Below are positions 1-8,341 of a stretch of 64,000 nt of DNA, piece after piece (position 1 is the first letter of the stretch; the number at the start of each line of letters is the position of its first letter). Origin of the DNA: an uncultured Bacteroidota bacterium (lineage in GTDB: Bacteria > Bacteroidota > Bacteroidia > JADZBD01); assembly GCA_937924855.1 (NCBI GenBank), contig CALEYQ010000001.1, positions 62,001 to 126,000 of the forward strand. The letters are read 5' to 3'. A program made the position numbers and the translations under genes. The notes under the pieces were generated by a model, which ran no database searches, was not told the DNA's origin, and was given only the letters and a program-made list of their open reading frames with translations.

Positions 1-1
1 T

Positions 2-511
2 GATTACATTCTCTTTCACGGAAATCTGGGTGTGGAAGAAAATAACATGGCTGCCTTGTTCCTTTGCCGGGAAGTATTTCCCCACCTTAGCGGACCGTGT
101 ATAATTGCCGGTAAGAACCCGGGTAATGAGTTGCGTAGAATATGTTCCGGACTTCCCCAGGTTGAATTGTTCGATGGCTTAAGTCATGAAGAAATTTCCG
201 ACCTGGTAAAAAAGGCCGGAGCCAATTTGCTGGTGACTTTTCAAAATACGGGAATAAAGCTAAAACTTATCAATGCATTGTTTTCAGGTGGAACCTGCAT
301 CGTGAACAGGCCTATGGTGGAAGGAACCGGTCTTGAAAAATTATGTCATGTGGGAAATACGGCTGGAGATTTGATTGCTTTGTGTGAAGGAGCCCTAAAT
401 AATGCACTGCCTGAATCCTGCCCTGAGGCGGAAAGAAAAAAAATCCTTGAGCATAATTTTTCAGATCGGGAAAACGCCGGCAAGATAAAGAGCCTTCTCA
501 GGACTCGATAA
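2..511 (+). CDS. Glycosyltransferase, C-terminal part (5' truncated by window)
   Basis: The reading frame is already open at base 2, so the gene begins outside the window; a GTG at 32 is internal. The visible 169 residues start with YILFHGNLGVEEN, which resembles the start of the second Rossmann half of GT-B glycosyltransferases in Bacteroidota (a 'y.L.hGnLs..EN' motif). The later NRPMVEGTGLEKL stretch fits the sugar-nucleotide-side helix region. By family it would transfer a sugar from an activated donor to a glycan or lipid at the cytoplasmic membrane; donor and acceptor cannot be told. The stop lies 14 bases inside the 3' end of the convergent ftsE-like gene. The family call is by motif resemblance only. 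Confidence 0.6.
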   Translation, partial: DYILFHGNLGVEENNMAALFLCREVFPHLSGPCIIAGKNPGNELRRICSGLPQVELFDGLSHEEISDLVKKAGANLLVTFQNTGIKLKLINALFSGGTCIVNRPMVEGTGLEKLCHVGNTAGDLIALCEGALNNALPESCPEAERKKILEHNFSDRENAGKIKSLLRTR

Positions 512-1181
512 CCTTACCCATTTCACATTTAATCCGGCGTGCGGGGAACTTAGACAGGATGTTGGAGTCGTGGGTGGCAATCACAACAGAACGGCCGGTT
601 TTGCTGATTTCAAGCAGGAGGTTGATGATACCTTCGGAAGTTTCCGGGTCGAGGTTGCCTGTGGGCTCGTCGGCCAAAATGACCTCGGGATCGTTCAGCA
701 GCGCTCTGGCAATGGAAACCCTTTGTTGCTCACCACCGGATAATTCATGGGGCATTTTAAAGCCTTTGGTATCGAGGCCCACCTTTTCAAGAACATAATT
801 TACCCGGGTTCTTATCTGATCCTTTTTCTTCCAGCCGGTGGCTTTTAACACAAAATTCAGGTTGTCGTTTACCGAACGATCCGGTAGCAGCTGAAAATCC
901 TGGAAAACAATGCCCAGTTTACGGCGTAGAAAGGGAATCTGGCGCTTTTTGAGCTTCATGAGGTTATATCCGCAGATTTCCGCACTTCCGCCCGTAGGGG
1001 AAACATCGGCGTATAATGTGCGCAGGAGACTGGATTTGCCGCTTCCTGTTTTTCCTACCAGGAAAACAAACTCTCCTTTATCAATATTCAGGTTAACCTG
1101 CGACAGGATCAGGTTTGAATCCTGAAACACCTCCACATCCTTCAGCGAGATGATTGTACCGGCAGGTTTTGGGTCGTCCAT
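498..1181 (-). CDS. ftsE: FtsE-type ABC transporter ATP-binding protein
   Basis: This 227-residue ABC ATPase has all nucleotide-binding motifs: Walker A GKTGSGKS at about 43-50, signature LSGGEQQR at about 143-150, Walker B VILADEP, and the H-loop ATHDS. Length and the phrase LADEPTGNLDPE match the FtsE/LolD/MacB group. FtsE pairs with FtsX to control peptidoglycan hydrolases at the division septum. No ftsX partner is adjacent, so the FtsE name rests on sequence style and could be a related LolD-like ATPase. The ATG lies 5 bases after a TACCTTTG -7 box, so the mRNA is probably leaderless. The 3' end overlaps the convergent glycosyltransferase by 14 bases. Confidence 0.8.
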   Translation of the reverse strand: MDDPKPAGTIISLKDVEVFQDSNLILSQVNLNIDKGEFVFLVGKTGSGKSSLLRTLYADVSPTGGSAEICGYNLMKLKKRQIPFLRRKLGIVFQDFQLLPDRSVNDNLNFVLKATGWKKKDQIRTRVNYVLEKVGLDTKGFKMPHELSGGEQQRVSIARALLNDPEVILADEPTGNLDPETSEGIINLLLEISKTGRSVVIATHDSNILSKFPARRIKCEMGKVIES

Positions 1182-1186
1182 GGATG

Positions 1187-1194
1187 CAAAGGTA
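1187..1194 (-). promoter_or_regulatory. Bacteroidota -7 box for ftsE-like gene
   Basis: On the minus strand this reads TACCTTTG, a full match to the Bacteroidota sigma-ABfr -7 consensus TAnnTTTG. It ends 5 bases before the ATG, implying a leaderless or nearly leaderless transcript. No convincing -33 TTTG lies at the usual spacing. Confidence 0.55.
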
Positions 1195-1332
1195 ATTTTT
1201 GTTTTGCAAAGCCTTACTTTTTTTTAAAAGCCCCGTATAATATCAACATTTTCGGGTTGAAAACTTGGCAGCCACGGGAATTCCCCCTCGTTTTTTGGAA
1301 GTAATTTTATCTGTTTTTAACGCATAATCTGC

Positions 1333-4300
1333 ATGCATCAATTAAGGATTCTTATTCCCCTTTTGTTTTTTAGTTCGGGTTGGTTGTTTTCCCAGAAGAC
1401 CATGATTTACACGCATGTCGACCGGGATTTTCGCGAGGCATGGGATCTTTATCAAAAGGAGAAATACGAAGCGGCCCGGGCGGGATTTGAGAAGGCGGCC
1501 GGAAATTATTCCGATCCCGGAAATCTGGTTCGGGTGGATGCCGAATTTCTGACCGGAGTTTGCGCCGTAGAACTGTTTAATAAGGATGCGGAATGGCTGC
1601 TTCAGGAGTTTATCAGTAAGCACCCTGAAAGCGGAAATGTGTTATATGCCTATCTCAATTTGGGTAATTATAATTTCCGGAAAAAAAGATACAAAGACGT
1701 GATAAAATGGCTGGAGAAAGTTGACCCTCTCGACTTACAGACCCATGAAAGAGAAGAATATCATTTTTACCTGGGTTATGCCTGGTTCGAACAGGGCAAT
1801 GCTTCCAAGAGCCGGTCTCATCTTGCGGAAATAAAAGACAAGGGCGGAAAATACGCGGTTCCGGCAAGGTACTATTATGCTCACATGGACTATGCCGATC
1901 TGAACCTGGAATCATCGCTGAAGGTGTTCCGGAGCCTTACCGGAGATCCGGACTTCGGCCCTGTGGTTCCTTACTATATCAGTCATATTCTATTCATGCA
2001 AAAAAAGTATGAAGAGGTTGTGAGTTATGCTCCTCCCTTGCTGAAAGATACGGCCAATGCAGCCCGGGCACCGGAAATATCACGCATTGTGGGTGAGTCC
2101 TTTTTCCGTCTGGGCGATTTTAAAGAAGCCATCCCTTACCTGGAAAAGTACCGGGAATTAAAAGGGGTATTGAACCGTTCCGAAAGTTATCAGCTGGGCT
2201 ATTCGTACTACCGGGTTCAGAATTTTTCCAAAGCCCTGGTAAACTTTCGCTCCTGCGCCGGAGGGGAAGATTCCCTCTCGCAGAACACCTATTACCACAT
2301 GGGCGATTGTTTCGTGAAGCAGAACGAAAAACAAAAAGCAGCGGATGCTTTTTATCTGGCCTATAAAATCGGGCTCAACCAAAACATTCGTGAAGACGCC
2401 CTGTTCAATTATGCAAAACTGTCTTACGAGCTTTCTTACTCTCCCTTTAACGAAGCCATTAAAGCTTTTGAAAATTATCTGAATGATTATCCGAATTCGA
2501 ACCGTAAAGACGAGGCCTTCGGATATCTGGTGAATGTTTATTACAACACTAAAAATTACGAAGCTGCGCTTGCGAGCATTGAAAAAATAAACAATCTGCC
2601 GCCCAAAATGAAAGCGGTTCACCAGAAGCTGGCCTACCTGAGAGGTTTGCAGTTGTATAACGATAAAAAATATACTGAAGCCACCGACCATTTCAACAAG
2701 AGCCTTAAGCTGAATGAGGACAAAGAAGTTTCTTCCCTCTCAATGTACTGGAAGGCGAATTGTTTGTTTTTTATTTCCGAATCGGGGAAAAATCCTGAAA
2801 TTCTGGATCAGTCAACCCGGGCCTTTAAAGCTTTTCTGTTTGAACCGGGGGCTTCGAATACCCCTTACTTTAATCTGGCTAATTACGACCTGGGCTATTG
2901 TTACCTGAGAAAGGGAGAGTTTCAGGAAGCAGCGCTTTCTTTCCGGAAATACCTGGCTTCAAAACCGGCTTCGGATGGGGGCAAAAAGAATGATGCCCTG
3001 CTGCGTACCGCCGATTGTTACATGAAGCTGAAAGATTATCCCAATGCATCTGATTTTTATTCCCAGTCTATTGAAATGAGCGTAGCTGAAGTTGACTATG
3101 CCCTTTTCCAAAATGCCATGGCTTTGGGGTACATGAAAAAACCGGATAAGAAAATCGAAAATCTGGAGAAGCTCGTGACTCGATTTAAGGGGAAATCACC
3201 TTACGAGGCTTCCGGACTTTATGAGTTGGCTCTGTCTTTTTCGCTGAAGGACGAAAACGACAAAGCCTTTGCTATGTTTAAGCGGATTACCGATGAGTTC
3301 CCTAAGTCGAATGTTACGGCCCCCTCTTTGCTTCAGATGGGGAACATTCTGAACAAGCAGAAAAAATACGACGACGCTCTGGTAATTCTTGAAAAAGTTA
3401 TCGATAAATACCCGAAAACATTTTCAGGACTGGAAGCCGTTCAGATCATCACCGAGATATGTAAAAACAAAAAGGACATGGAATGTCTCGATCGTGTGGC
3501 CGGCATTCCCTGGGCTAATGTGTCTAAAGCAAGAGTAGATTCAAATGCTTTTCAGATTGCGCGTGATGCTTATCTGAAGGAAAACTACACCGAGGCCCGG
3601 ATGCAGTTCGGAAAATACCTGCAAAAACATCCCGATGGTATTTTTGTGCTTGATGCTACCTTTTATAAAGCCGAATGCGATATGCTGGCCGGCGATCAGA
3701 ACCTGGCCCTGGGTGGTTATGTTTTTGTGATTGACCGTATTCCCAACAAGTTCGGCGAGGTGAGTTTGGCCAAGGCCAGCAGCATTTATTTTAAAAACAA
3801 CGATTTTGAACGGGCGCTTAAGAATTATCAAACCCTGGAACAACTGGCCGAAACACCTTCAAACCTGATGAACGCAAGAGTAGGGCAGATGCGTTGCCAC
3901 TTTAATCTGAATAACTGGGATGGGGCCATAGAATACGGAAACAAAGTGCTTAACACCGACAAAACCGGCAAAGAATTGTTTTCGGAAACCAAAATGATAA
4001 TGGGTAAATCGGCCATGGCAAAAGGCGATAATGATATGGCCTGGAAGGAATTTGCAGAAGTGATTAAGTCAGGAACCGGAGAGCGTCCGGTGGAAGCAAA
4101 ATACCTTACGGGAGAAATAAAATTCCTGAAGGGAGAGTTTAAAGAATCGCAGAAAATTTTGTTTGAGTTGATTAATCAGAAGCCCCCCTATAGTTATTGG
4201 ATAGGGAAATCGTTTATTCTGATTTCCGACAATTATGTGGGACTGAACGATCTGTTTAACGCCAAATTTACCCTCAATACCTTTATTGAGAAATCAACGA

Positions 4301-4464
4301 ATGAAGAATTGCTGAAAATTGCGAGAGAAAAACTGGCGAAGGTGCTTGAGCTGGAAAAAGAACTTGAAAATAAAAACAAACGAACCATCGAAGATCCCTT
4401 TAAGGTGGAGTTCAGAAATCAGCCTGTTCCTGTTTTGGAAAACGATTCAATACAAAAGAAATGA
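1333..4464 (+). CDS. Large secreted tetratricopeptide-repeat protein
   Basis: A signal peptide of about 20 residues (two basic residues, then a hydrophobic stretch ending WLFSQ) precedes roughly 1000 residues of tandem TPR units. Recurrent signatures are A-x-x-x-F, YY.lG.cy and YP.s....A, for example YEAARAGFEKAA near the start and YDDALVILEKVIDKYP in the middle. TPR solenoids mediate protein-protein contacts, and this one should sit in the periplasm. Its stop overlaps the start of the following beta-barrel gene (ATGA), implying translational coupling and a shared envelope job. Similar TPR/beta-barrel pairs are common in Bacteroidota, but I cannot assign a substrate. The C-terminus is charged and lacks a membrane anchor. 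Confidence 0.75.
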   Translation: MHQLRILIPLLFFSSGWLFSQKTMIYTHVDRDFREAWDLYQKEKYEAARAGFEKAAGNYSDPGNLVRVDAEFLTGVCAVELFNKDAEWLLQEFISKHPESGNVLYAYLNLGNYNFRKKRYKDVIKWLEKVDPLDLQTHEREEYHFYLGYAWFEQGNASKSRSHLAEIKDKGGKYAVPARYYYAHMDYADLNLESSLKVFRSLTGDPDFGPVVPYYISHILFMQKKYEEVVSYAPPLLKDTANAARAPEISRIVGESFFRLGDFKEAIPYLEKYRELKGVLNRSESYQLGYSYYRVQNFSKALVNFRSCAGGEDSLSQNTYYHMGDCFVKQNEKQKAADAFYLAYKIGLNQNIREDALFNYAKLSYELSYSPFNEAIKAFENYLNDYPNSNRKDEAFGYLVNVYYNTKNYEAALASIEKINNLPPKMKAVHQKLAYLRGLQLYNDKKYTEATDHFNKSLKLNEDKEVSSLSMYWKANCLFFISESGKNPEILDQSTRAFKAFLFEPGASNTPYFNLANYDLGYCYLRKGEFQEAALSFRKYLASKPASDGGKKNDALLRTADCYMKLKDYPNASDFYSQSIEMSVAEVDYALFQNAMALGYMKKPDKKIENLEKLVTRFKGKSPYEASGLYELALSFSLKDENDKAFAMFKRITDEFPKSNVTAPSLLQMGNILNKQKKYDDALVILEKVIDKYPKTFSGLEAVQIITEICKNKKDMECLDRVAGIPWANVSKARVDSNAFQIARDAYLKENYTEARMQFGKYLQKHPDGIFVLDATFYKAECDMLAGDQNLALGGYVFVIDRIPNKFGEVSLAKASSIYFKNNDFERALKNYQTLEQLAETPSNLMNARVGQMRCHFNLNNWDGAIEYGNKVLNTDKTGKELFSETKMIMGKSAMAKGDNDMAWKEFAEVIKSGTGERPVEAKYLTGEIKFLKGEFKESQKILFELINQKPPYSYWIGKSFILISDNYVGLNDLFNAKFTLNTFIEKSTNEELLKIAREKLAKVLELEKELENKNKRTIEDPFKVEFRNQPVPVLENDSIQKK

Positions 4465-6149
4465 GAGTAGTCTTTTTTGCAAAGCCCCTTTTCATCGTAA
4501 TGGTTTTCTGTGTTGGTGTAATGTCTCATGCCCAATACCGCGACACTTCCATTTTCTTTTTTGAAAGCGATGCGGTGATTAAAATTGCGAACACACAGAA
4601 AATAAAGGAGAACCCGGTTTTCCCGGATACTTCGGCCATAACGCCCGCCATGAAGTATGGAATTTCATCAGTTCCTGTTAGCCCTCCCCTCGTGTTAAAT
4701 CCCATGAAAGCAGCGGTGCTTGAGGGAACCCCGCTTAAGAAATTGTATCCGGGTTTGATAAAAGCAGGGTTTGGAAATTATACCACTCCGCTGCTGGATT
4801 TCAGTTTCGGCAGTTTGAGATCTAGAACTTTGAATTACGGTTTCAGGGCAATGCATCATTCTTCCAGAGCTACCCTTGAAAATTCCGGATTTAGCGGGTT
4901 TTCGGATAATCTACTTTCCGGCCACACAAAATATTTTCTGCGGAAACATACCCTGAGCGGCACTGCGGGGTATGAAAGAAATGCCGTTCATTATTTTGGA
5001 TTCAATCCCGAATTGCATGATATTTCAAACCGTGAACTTACCTTCCAGGCATTTAACACGTTTAATCTTTCAGGGGAAATAAAAAGTCATTATCACGACT
5101 CTTCCAAACTGAATCATAAGGTAAATCTTGATTATTACATCCAGAATGATTTGTTCGATGTAATGGAAAATAATGTAAAGCTGAAGGCCGAGGGTGGGAA
5201 GGAAATCAATCATCAGTTTTTCGGTTCGCGGGTTTATGTAAATTACTTGAACGACCGCATGGGGGTAAAAGACACGGCCAATTCCACCATCCTGGGTCTG
5301 GAGCCTTTTGTGAAATATACCGGAAAAAAAATCCGGGCCTCTGTTGGGCTTAATATGGCGCTTGATCTGGCGGCTAAAAACCGCTTTTATTTTTATCCCA
5401 ACCTTGAAGTTCAATTCAACATTGCCGATTATATCCTGGTTCCCTATGCCGGGATTGGAGGGGGTTTGAACCGAAACAGCTATTATTCCCTGCGTAACGA
5501 CAATCCCTTTCTGGTTCCCACCGTGGCCCTTAACCTGAGAAATACCGATGAGAAATTCCTTGTTTACGGCGGACTCCGGGGATCCATTTCAAAATCGCTT
5601 TCTTATGATCTTTCGGCCCGCTACACCCTGGTGAATGATCTTGTATTGTATGCTACCGATACCGGGAATGTGTTAAGTCCAACCCTTTACCAGATGTTGC
5701 AAAACCGCTTTGTGGTAGTGTATGATTCCGGAAATGTGTTAAACCTCAAGGGTCAGATTAAGTTTAACTCCGGGAAACGCTTCAGTTTCATGATGGAGGG
5801 AAGCTATTACCGGTACTCCCTGAAAAATCATCGTTTTGCCTGGCATCTGCCCGGAATAGAGCTCGCCTTCAGGGCCGAATACAACCTGCGGGATAAAATC
5901 TACCTAAAATCATCGGTGTTTTATACCGGGGAAAGGTTTGCACCGGTGCGAAAAACCGCCAATAACCCCGATGGATATGTTATTTTGAAGGGTTTTGCCG
6001 ATTTGAACCTGGGTCTTGAGTACAGGTATAACAAACGGACCTCCTTTTTTGCCAATTTCAATAACCTGAGCGGTGGACGGTACTACCGCTGGCACAATTA
6101 TCCTGTCCAGCGATTGAATGCTCTGGGGGGAGCAACCTGGGCATTTTAA
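4461..6149 (+). CDS. Outer-membrane beta-barrel protein (TonB-receptor-like barrel without clear plug)
   Basis: The 562-residue product begins with a signal peptide (hydrophobic core, then VMSHAQ). After about 100 residues it is dominated by alternating aromatic/polar strands typical of outer-membrane beta-barrels, and it ends in aromatic Phe (GGATWAF), the usual C-terminal barrel signature. Around residues 80-100 the text LEGTPLKKLYPGLIKAGFGNYTTP resembles barrels of TonB-dependent-receptor type seen next to TPR genes, but no recognisable plug domain is present. It is translationally coupled to the upstream TPR gene through a 4-base overlap, so the two probably form an envelope complex. A strong terminator follows. 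The transported or bound ligand is unknown. Confidence 0.7.
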   Translation: MRVVFFAKPLFIVMVFCVGVMSHAQYRDTSIFFFESDAVIKIANTQKIKENPVFPDTSAITPAMKYGISSVPVSPPLVLNPMKAAVLEGTPLKKLYPGLIKAGFGNYTTPLLDFSFGSLRSRTLNYGFRAMHHSSRATLENSGFSGFSDNLLSGHTKYFLRKHTLSGTAGYERNAVHYFGFNPELHDISNRELTFQAFNTFNLSGEIKSHYHDSSKLNHKVNLDYYIQNDLFDVMENNVKLKAEGGKEINHQFFGSRVYVNYLNDRMGVKDTANSTILGLEPFVKYTGKKIRASVGLNMALDLAAKNRFYFYPNLEVQFNIADYILVPYAGIGGGLNRNSYYSLRNDNPFLVPTVALNLRNTDEKFLVYGGLRGSISKSLSYDLSARYTLVNDLVLYATDTGNVLSPTLYQMLQNRFVVVYDSGNVLNLKGQIKFNSGKRFSFMMEGSYYRYSLKNHRFAWHLPGIELAFRAEYNLRDKIYLKSSVFYTGERFAPVRKTANNPDGYVILKGFADLNLGLEYRYNKRTSFFANFNNLSGGRYYRWHNYPVQRLNALGGATWAF

Positions 6150-6172
6150 ACCCCTTTTTTTGACCCTTTTCG

Positions 6173-6197
6173 GGGGGCTTTTCGGGCCCCCTTTTTT
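6173..6197 (+). terminator. Rho-independent terminator after the TPR/barrel operon
   Basis: A six-base-pair G/C stem (GGGGGC and GCCCCC) with a seven-base loop is followed by six T. It closes the TPR/barrel unit and separates it from gyrB. Confidence 0.8.
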
Positions 6198-6310
6198 GTT
6201 AACAATTGTTGATAAAATTACCCCCTTTTGGAGGGCTTAAAACTGCCCTTAAACCCCTGATTTTTAGTAAATTTAAGCTTTAATTAACCCAAATTAATTT
6301 ACGCCCGTTT

Positions 6311-8278
6311 ATGGAAGAATCCGTGAAAGAAAAGAATGCAAAAAATGAGTACTCAGCCGACAGTATTCAGGTCCTCGAAGGATTGGAAGCAGTTAGAAAG
6401 CGTCCGGCTATGTATATCGGTGATATCGGATTTAAAGGACTGCATCACCTGGTTTATGAAGTAGTAGATAATTCAATTGACGAAGCATTAGCCGGTCACT
6501 GTAAAAATATTTTTGTAACCATACTTGAAGATAATTCCATTTCTGTTTCTGATGACGGACGTGGAATTCCTACCGATATTCATCCGAAAGAAAAAAGATC
6601 GGCGCTTGAAGTGGTGATGACCGTATTGCATGCCGGAGGAAAATTCGATAAGGATTCCTATAAAGTTTCGGGCGGACTTCACGGTGTGGGTGTAAGTTGC
6701 GTTAATGCATTATCAACACATTTGAAAGTTACGGTATGCCGTAACGGAAAAGTTTACGAGCAGGAATACAGTCTCGGAAAGCCATTGTATGAAGTAAAGG
6801 AAGTGGGAACCACCGACAAGCGTGGAACCACTGTGCACTTTAAACCTGACACCAGCATATTCACGGTTCAGGAATACAATTATGATACGCTTGCCACCCG
6901 TATGCGGGAGCTTGCATTTTTGAATAAGGGAATTCGTATTACCCTTTGCGACGGAAGAAGGAAAGACGATGAGGGAAATAATATCTGTGAGGTGTTTTAT
7001 TCTGAAGGCGGATTGCTTGAGTTTGTTCAGTTTCTGGATCAGAACCGCGAAAAGATTACCGATGGTGTTATTTACATGGAGGGTGAGAAGTCGGGCATTC
7101 CGATTGAGATCGCCATGCTTTATAATAATTCCTTCAACGAGAACTTACATACCTACGTTAATAATATCAATACCCACGAAGGAGGTACGCATTTGGCGGG
7201 ATTCCGGAGAGGGCTTACCCGTACGCTGAAAACCTATGCCGAAAAAACCGGTATGCTTTCAAAGCTTAAGTTTGATATCAGCGGAGACGATTTCCGGGAA
7301 GGACTTACTGCGGTTATTTCCGTGAAGGTGGCCGAACCCCAATTCGAGGGTCAGACCAAAACCAAATTGGGTAACAATGAAGTAATGGGAGCCGTTGATC
7401 AGGCGGTGAGCGAAATGCTCGAAAATTATCTGGAAGAAAACCCGAAGAATGCCCGTGTGATAGTGGAAAAAGTAATTCTCGCCGCAACGGCCCGTCATGC
7501 GGCAAGGAAAGCCCGCGAGTTGGTGCAGCGTAAAGGAGCACTCACAGGAACCGGACTTCCCGGAAAGCTGGCCGATTGTTCGGAAACAGATCCCGGCAAA
7601 TGCGAACTGTTCCTGGTTGAGGGAGACTCGGCCGGTGGAACAGCCAAGCAGGGCAGAGACCGAAACTACCAGGCCATTCTTCCCCTCCGCGGAAAAATTC
7701 TGAATGTGGAGAAGGCCATGGAGTATAAAATTTACGAAAACGAAGAGATTAAGAATATTTTTACGGCCCTGGGTGTTTACCGGGGTACTTCGGATGATGA
7801 GCGGGCTCTTAATATGGACAAGCTCAGGTATCACAAGATTGTAATTATGACGGATGCCGATGTGGACGGAAGTCATATTACCACCCTGATTCTTACCTTC
7901 TTCTTCCGTCACATGAAAGAGCTTATTGAAAACGGCTACATATACATTGCTGCTCCTCCCTTATATCTGGTAAAAAAGGGTAAGGAAGAGCGGTATTGCT
8001 GGAACGATGAGCAAAGAATTCTCGCCATTAAGGAATTAGCCGGTGGTGAAGGGAAAGAAGGTTCTGTAAATGTTCAGCGATACAAGGGTCTCGGAGAAAT
8101 GAATGCCGAGCAATTATGGACTACTACTATGAATCCGGTAAATCGCACCCTGAGAAAGGTTACTATTGAGAGTGCTGCCGAGGCAGATCGGATCTTTTCG
8201 ATGCTTATGGGCGATGATGTTCCTCCACGCCGTGAGTTTATTGAAAAGAACGCCAAGTATGCAAATATTGATGCCTGA
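6311..8278 (+). CDS. gyrB: DNA gyrase subunit B
   Basis: The 655-residue protein is a type II topoisomerase B subunit. It opens with LEGLEAVRKRPAMYIG and the GHKL ATP-binding Asn in EVVDNSIDEALAG. The Toprim acid EGDSAGG lies near residue 436 and the Mg-binding MTDADVDGSHI near 513-523. It ends with the C-terminal PPRREFIE. Length and the GLHHLVYEVVDNSIDEA wording favour GyrB over ParE. With GyrA it introduces negative supercoils. It lacks the large insertion found in proteobacterial GyrB. No gyrA is nearby. Upstream, I see no good TAnnTTTG box. A bidirectional terminator lies directly downstream. Confidence 0.95.
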   Translation: MEESVKEKNAKNEYSADSIQVLEGLEAVRKRPAMYIGDIGFKGLHHLVYEVVDNSIDEALAGHCKNIFVTILEDNSISVSDDGRGIPTDIHPKEKRSALEVVMTVLHAGGKFDKDSYKVSGGLHGVGVSCVNALSTHLKVTVCRNGKVYEQEYSLGKPLYEVKEVGTTDKRGTTVHFKPDTSIFTVQEYNYDTLATRMRELAFLNKGIRITLCDGRRKDDEGNNICEVFYSEGGLLEFVQFLDQNREKITDGVIYMEGEKSGIPIEIAMLYNNSFNENLHTYVNNINTHEGGTHLAGFRRGLTRTLKTYAEKTGMLSKLKFDISGDDFREGLTAVISVKVAEPQFEGQTKTKLGNNEVMGAVDQAVSEMLENYLEENPKNARVIVEKVILAATARHAARKARELVQRKGALTGTGLPGKLADCSETDPGKCELFLVEGDSAGGTAKQGRDRNYQAILPLRGKILNVEKAMEYKIYENEEIKNIFTALGVYRGTSDDERALNMDKLRYHKIVIMTDADVDGSHITTLILTFFFRHMKELIENGYIYIAAPPLYLVKKGKEERYCWNDEQRILAIKELAGGEGKEGSVNVQRYKGLGEMNAEQLWTTTMNPVNRTLRKVTIESAAEADRIFSMLMGDDVPPRREFIEKNAKYANIDA

Positions 8279-8295
8279 TGCATAAGTAAAGGCAC

Positions 8296-8324
8296 AAAAA
8301 AAGCGGGCAGTGCCCGCTTTTTTT
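8296..8324. terminator. Bidirectional terminator between gyrB and the collagen-like gene
   Basis: A perfect six-base-pair stem (GCGGGC, loop AGT, GCCCGC) is flanked by seven A on the left and seven T on the right. It can therefore stop transcription from gyrB on the plus strand and from the collagen-like gene on the minus strand. Confidence 0.85.
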
Positions 8325-8341
8325 ATTTATAATTCTTCGAA

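Noticed and set aside
6201..6210. Palindrome AACAATTGTT upstream of gyrB as operator
   Set aside because: Short A/T palindrome, expected by chance; no second copy seen.
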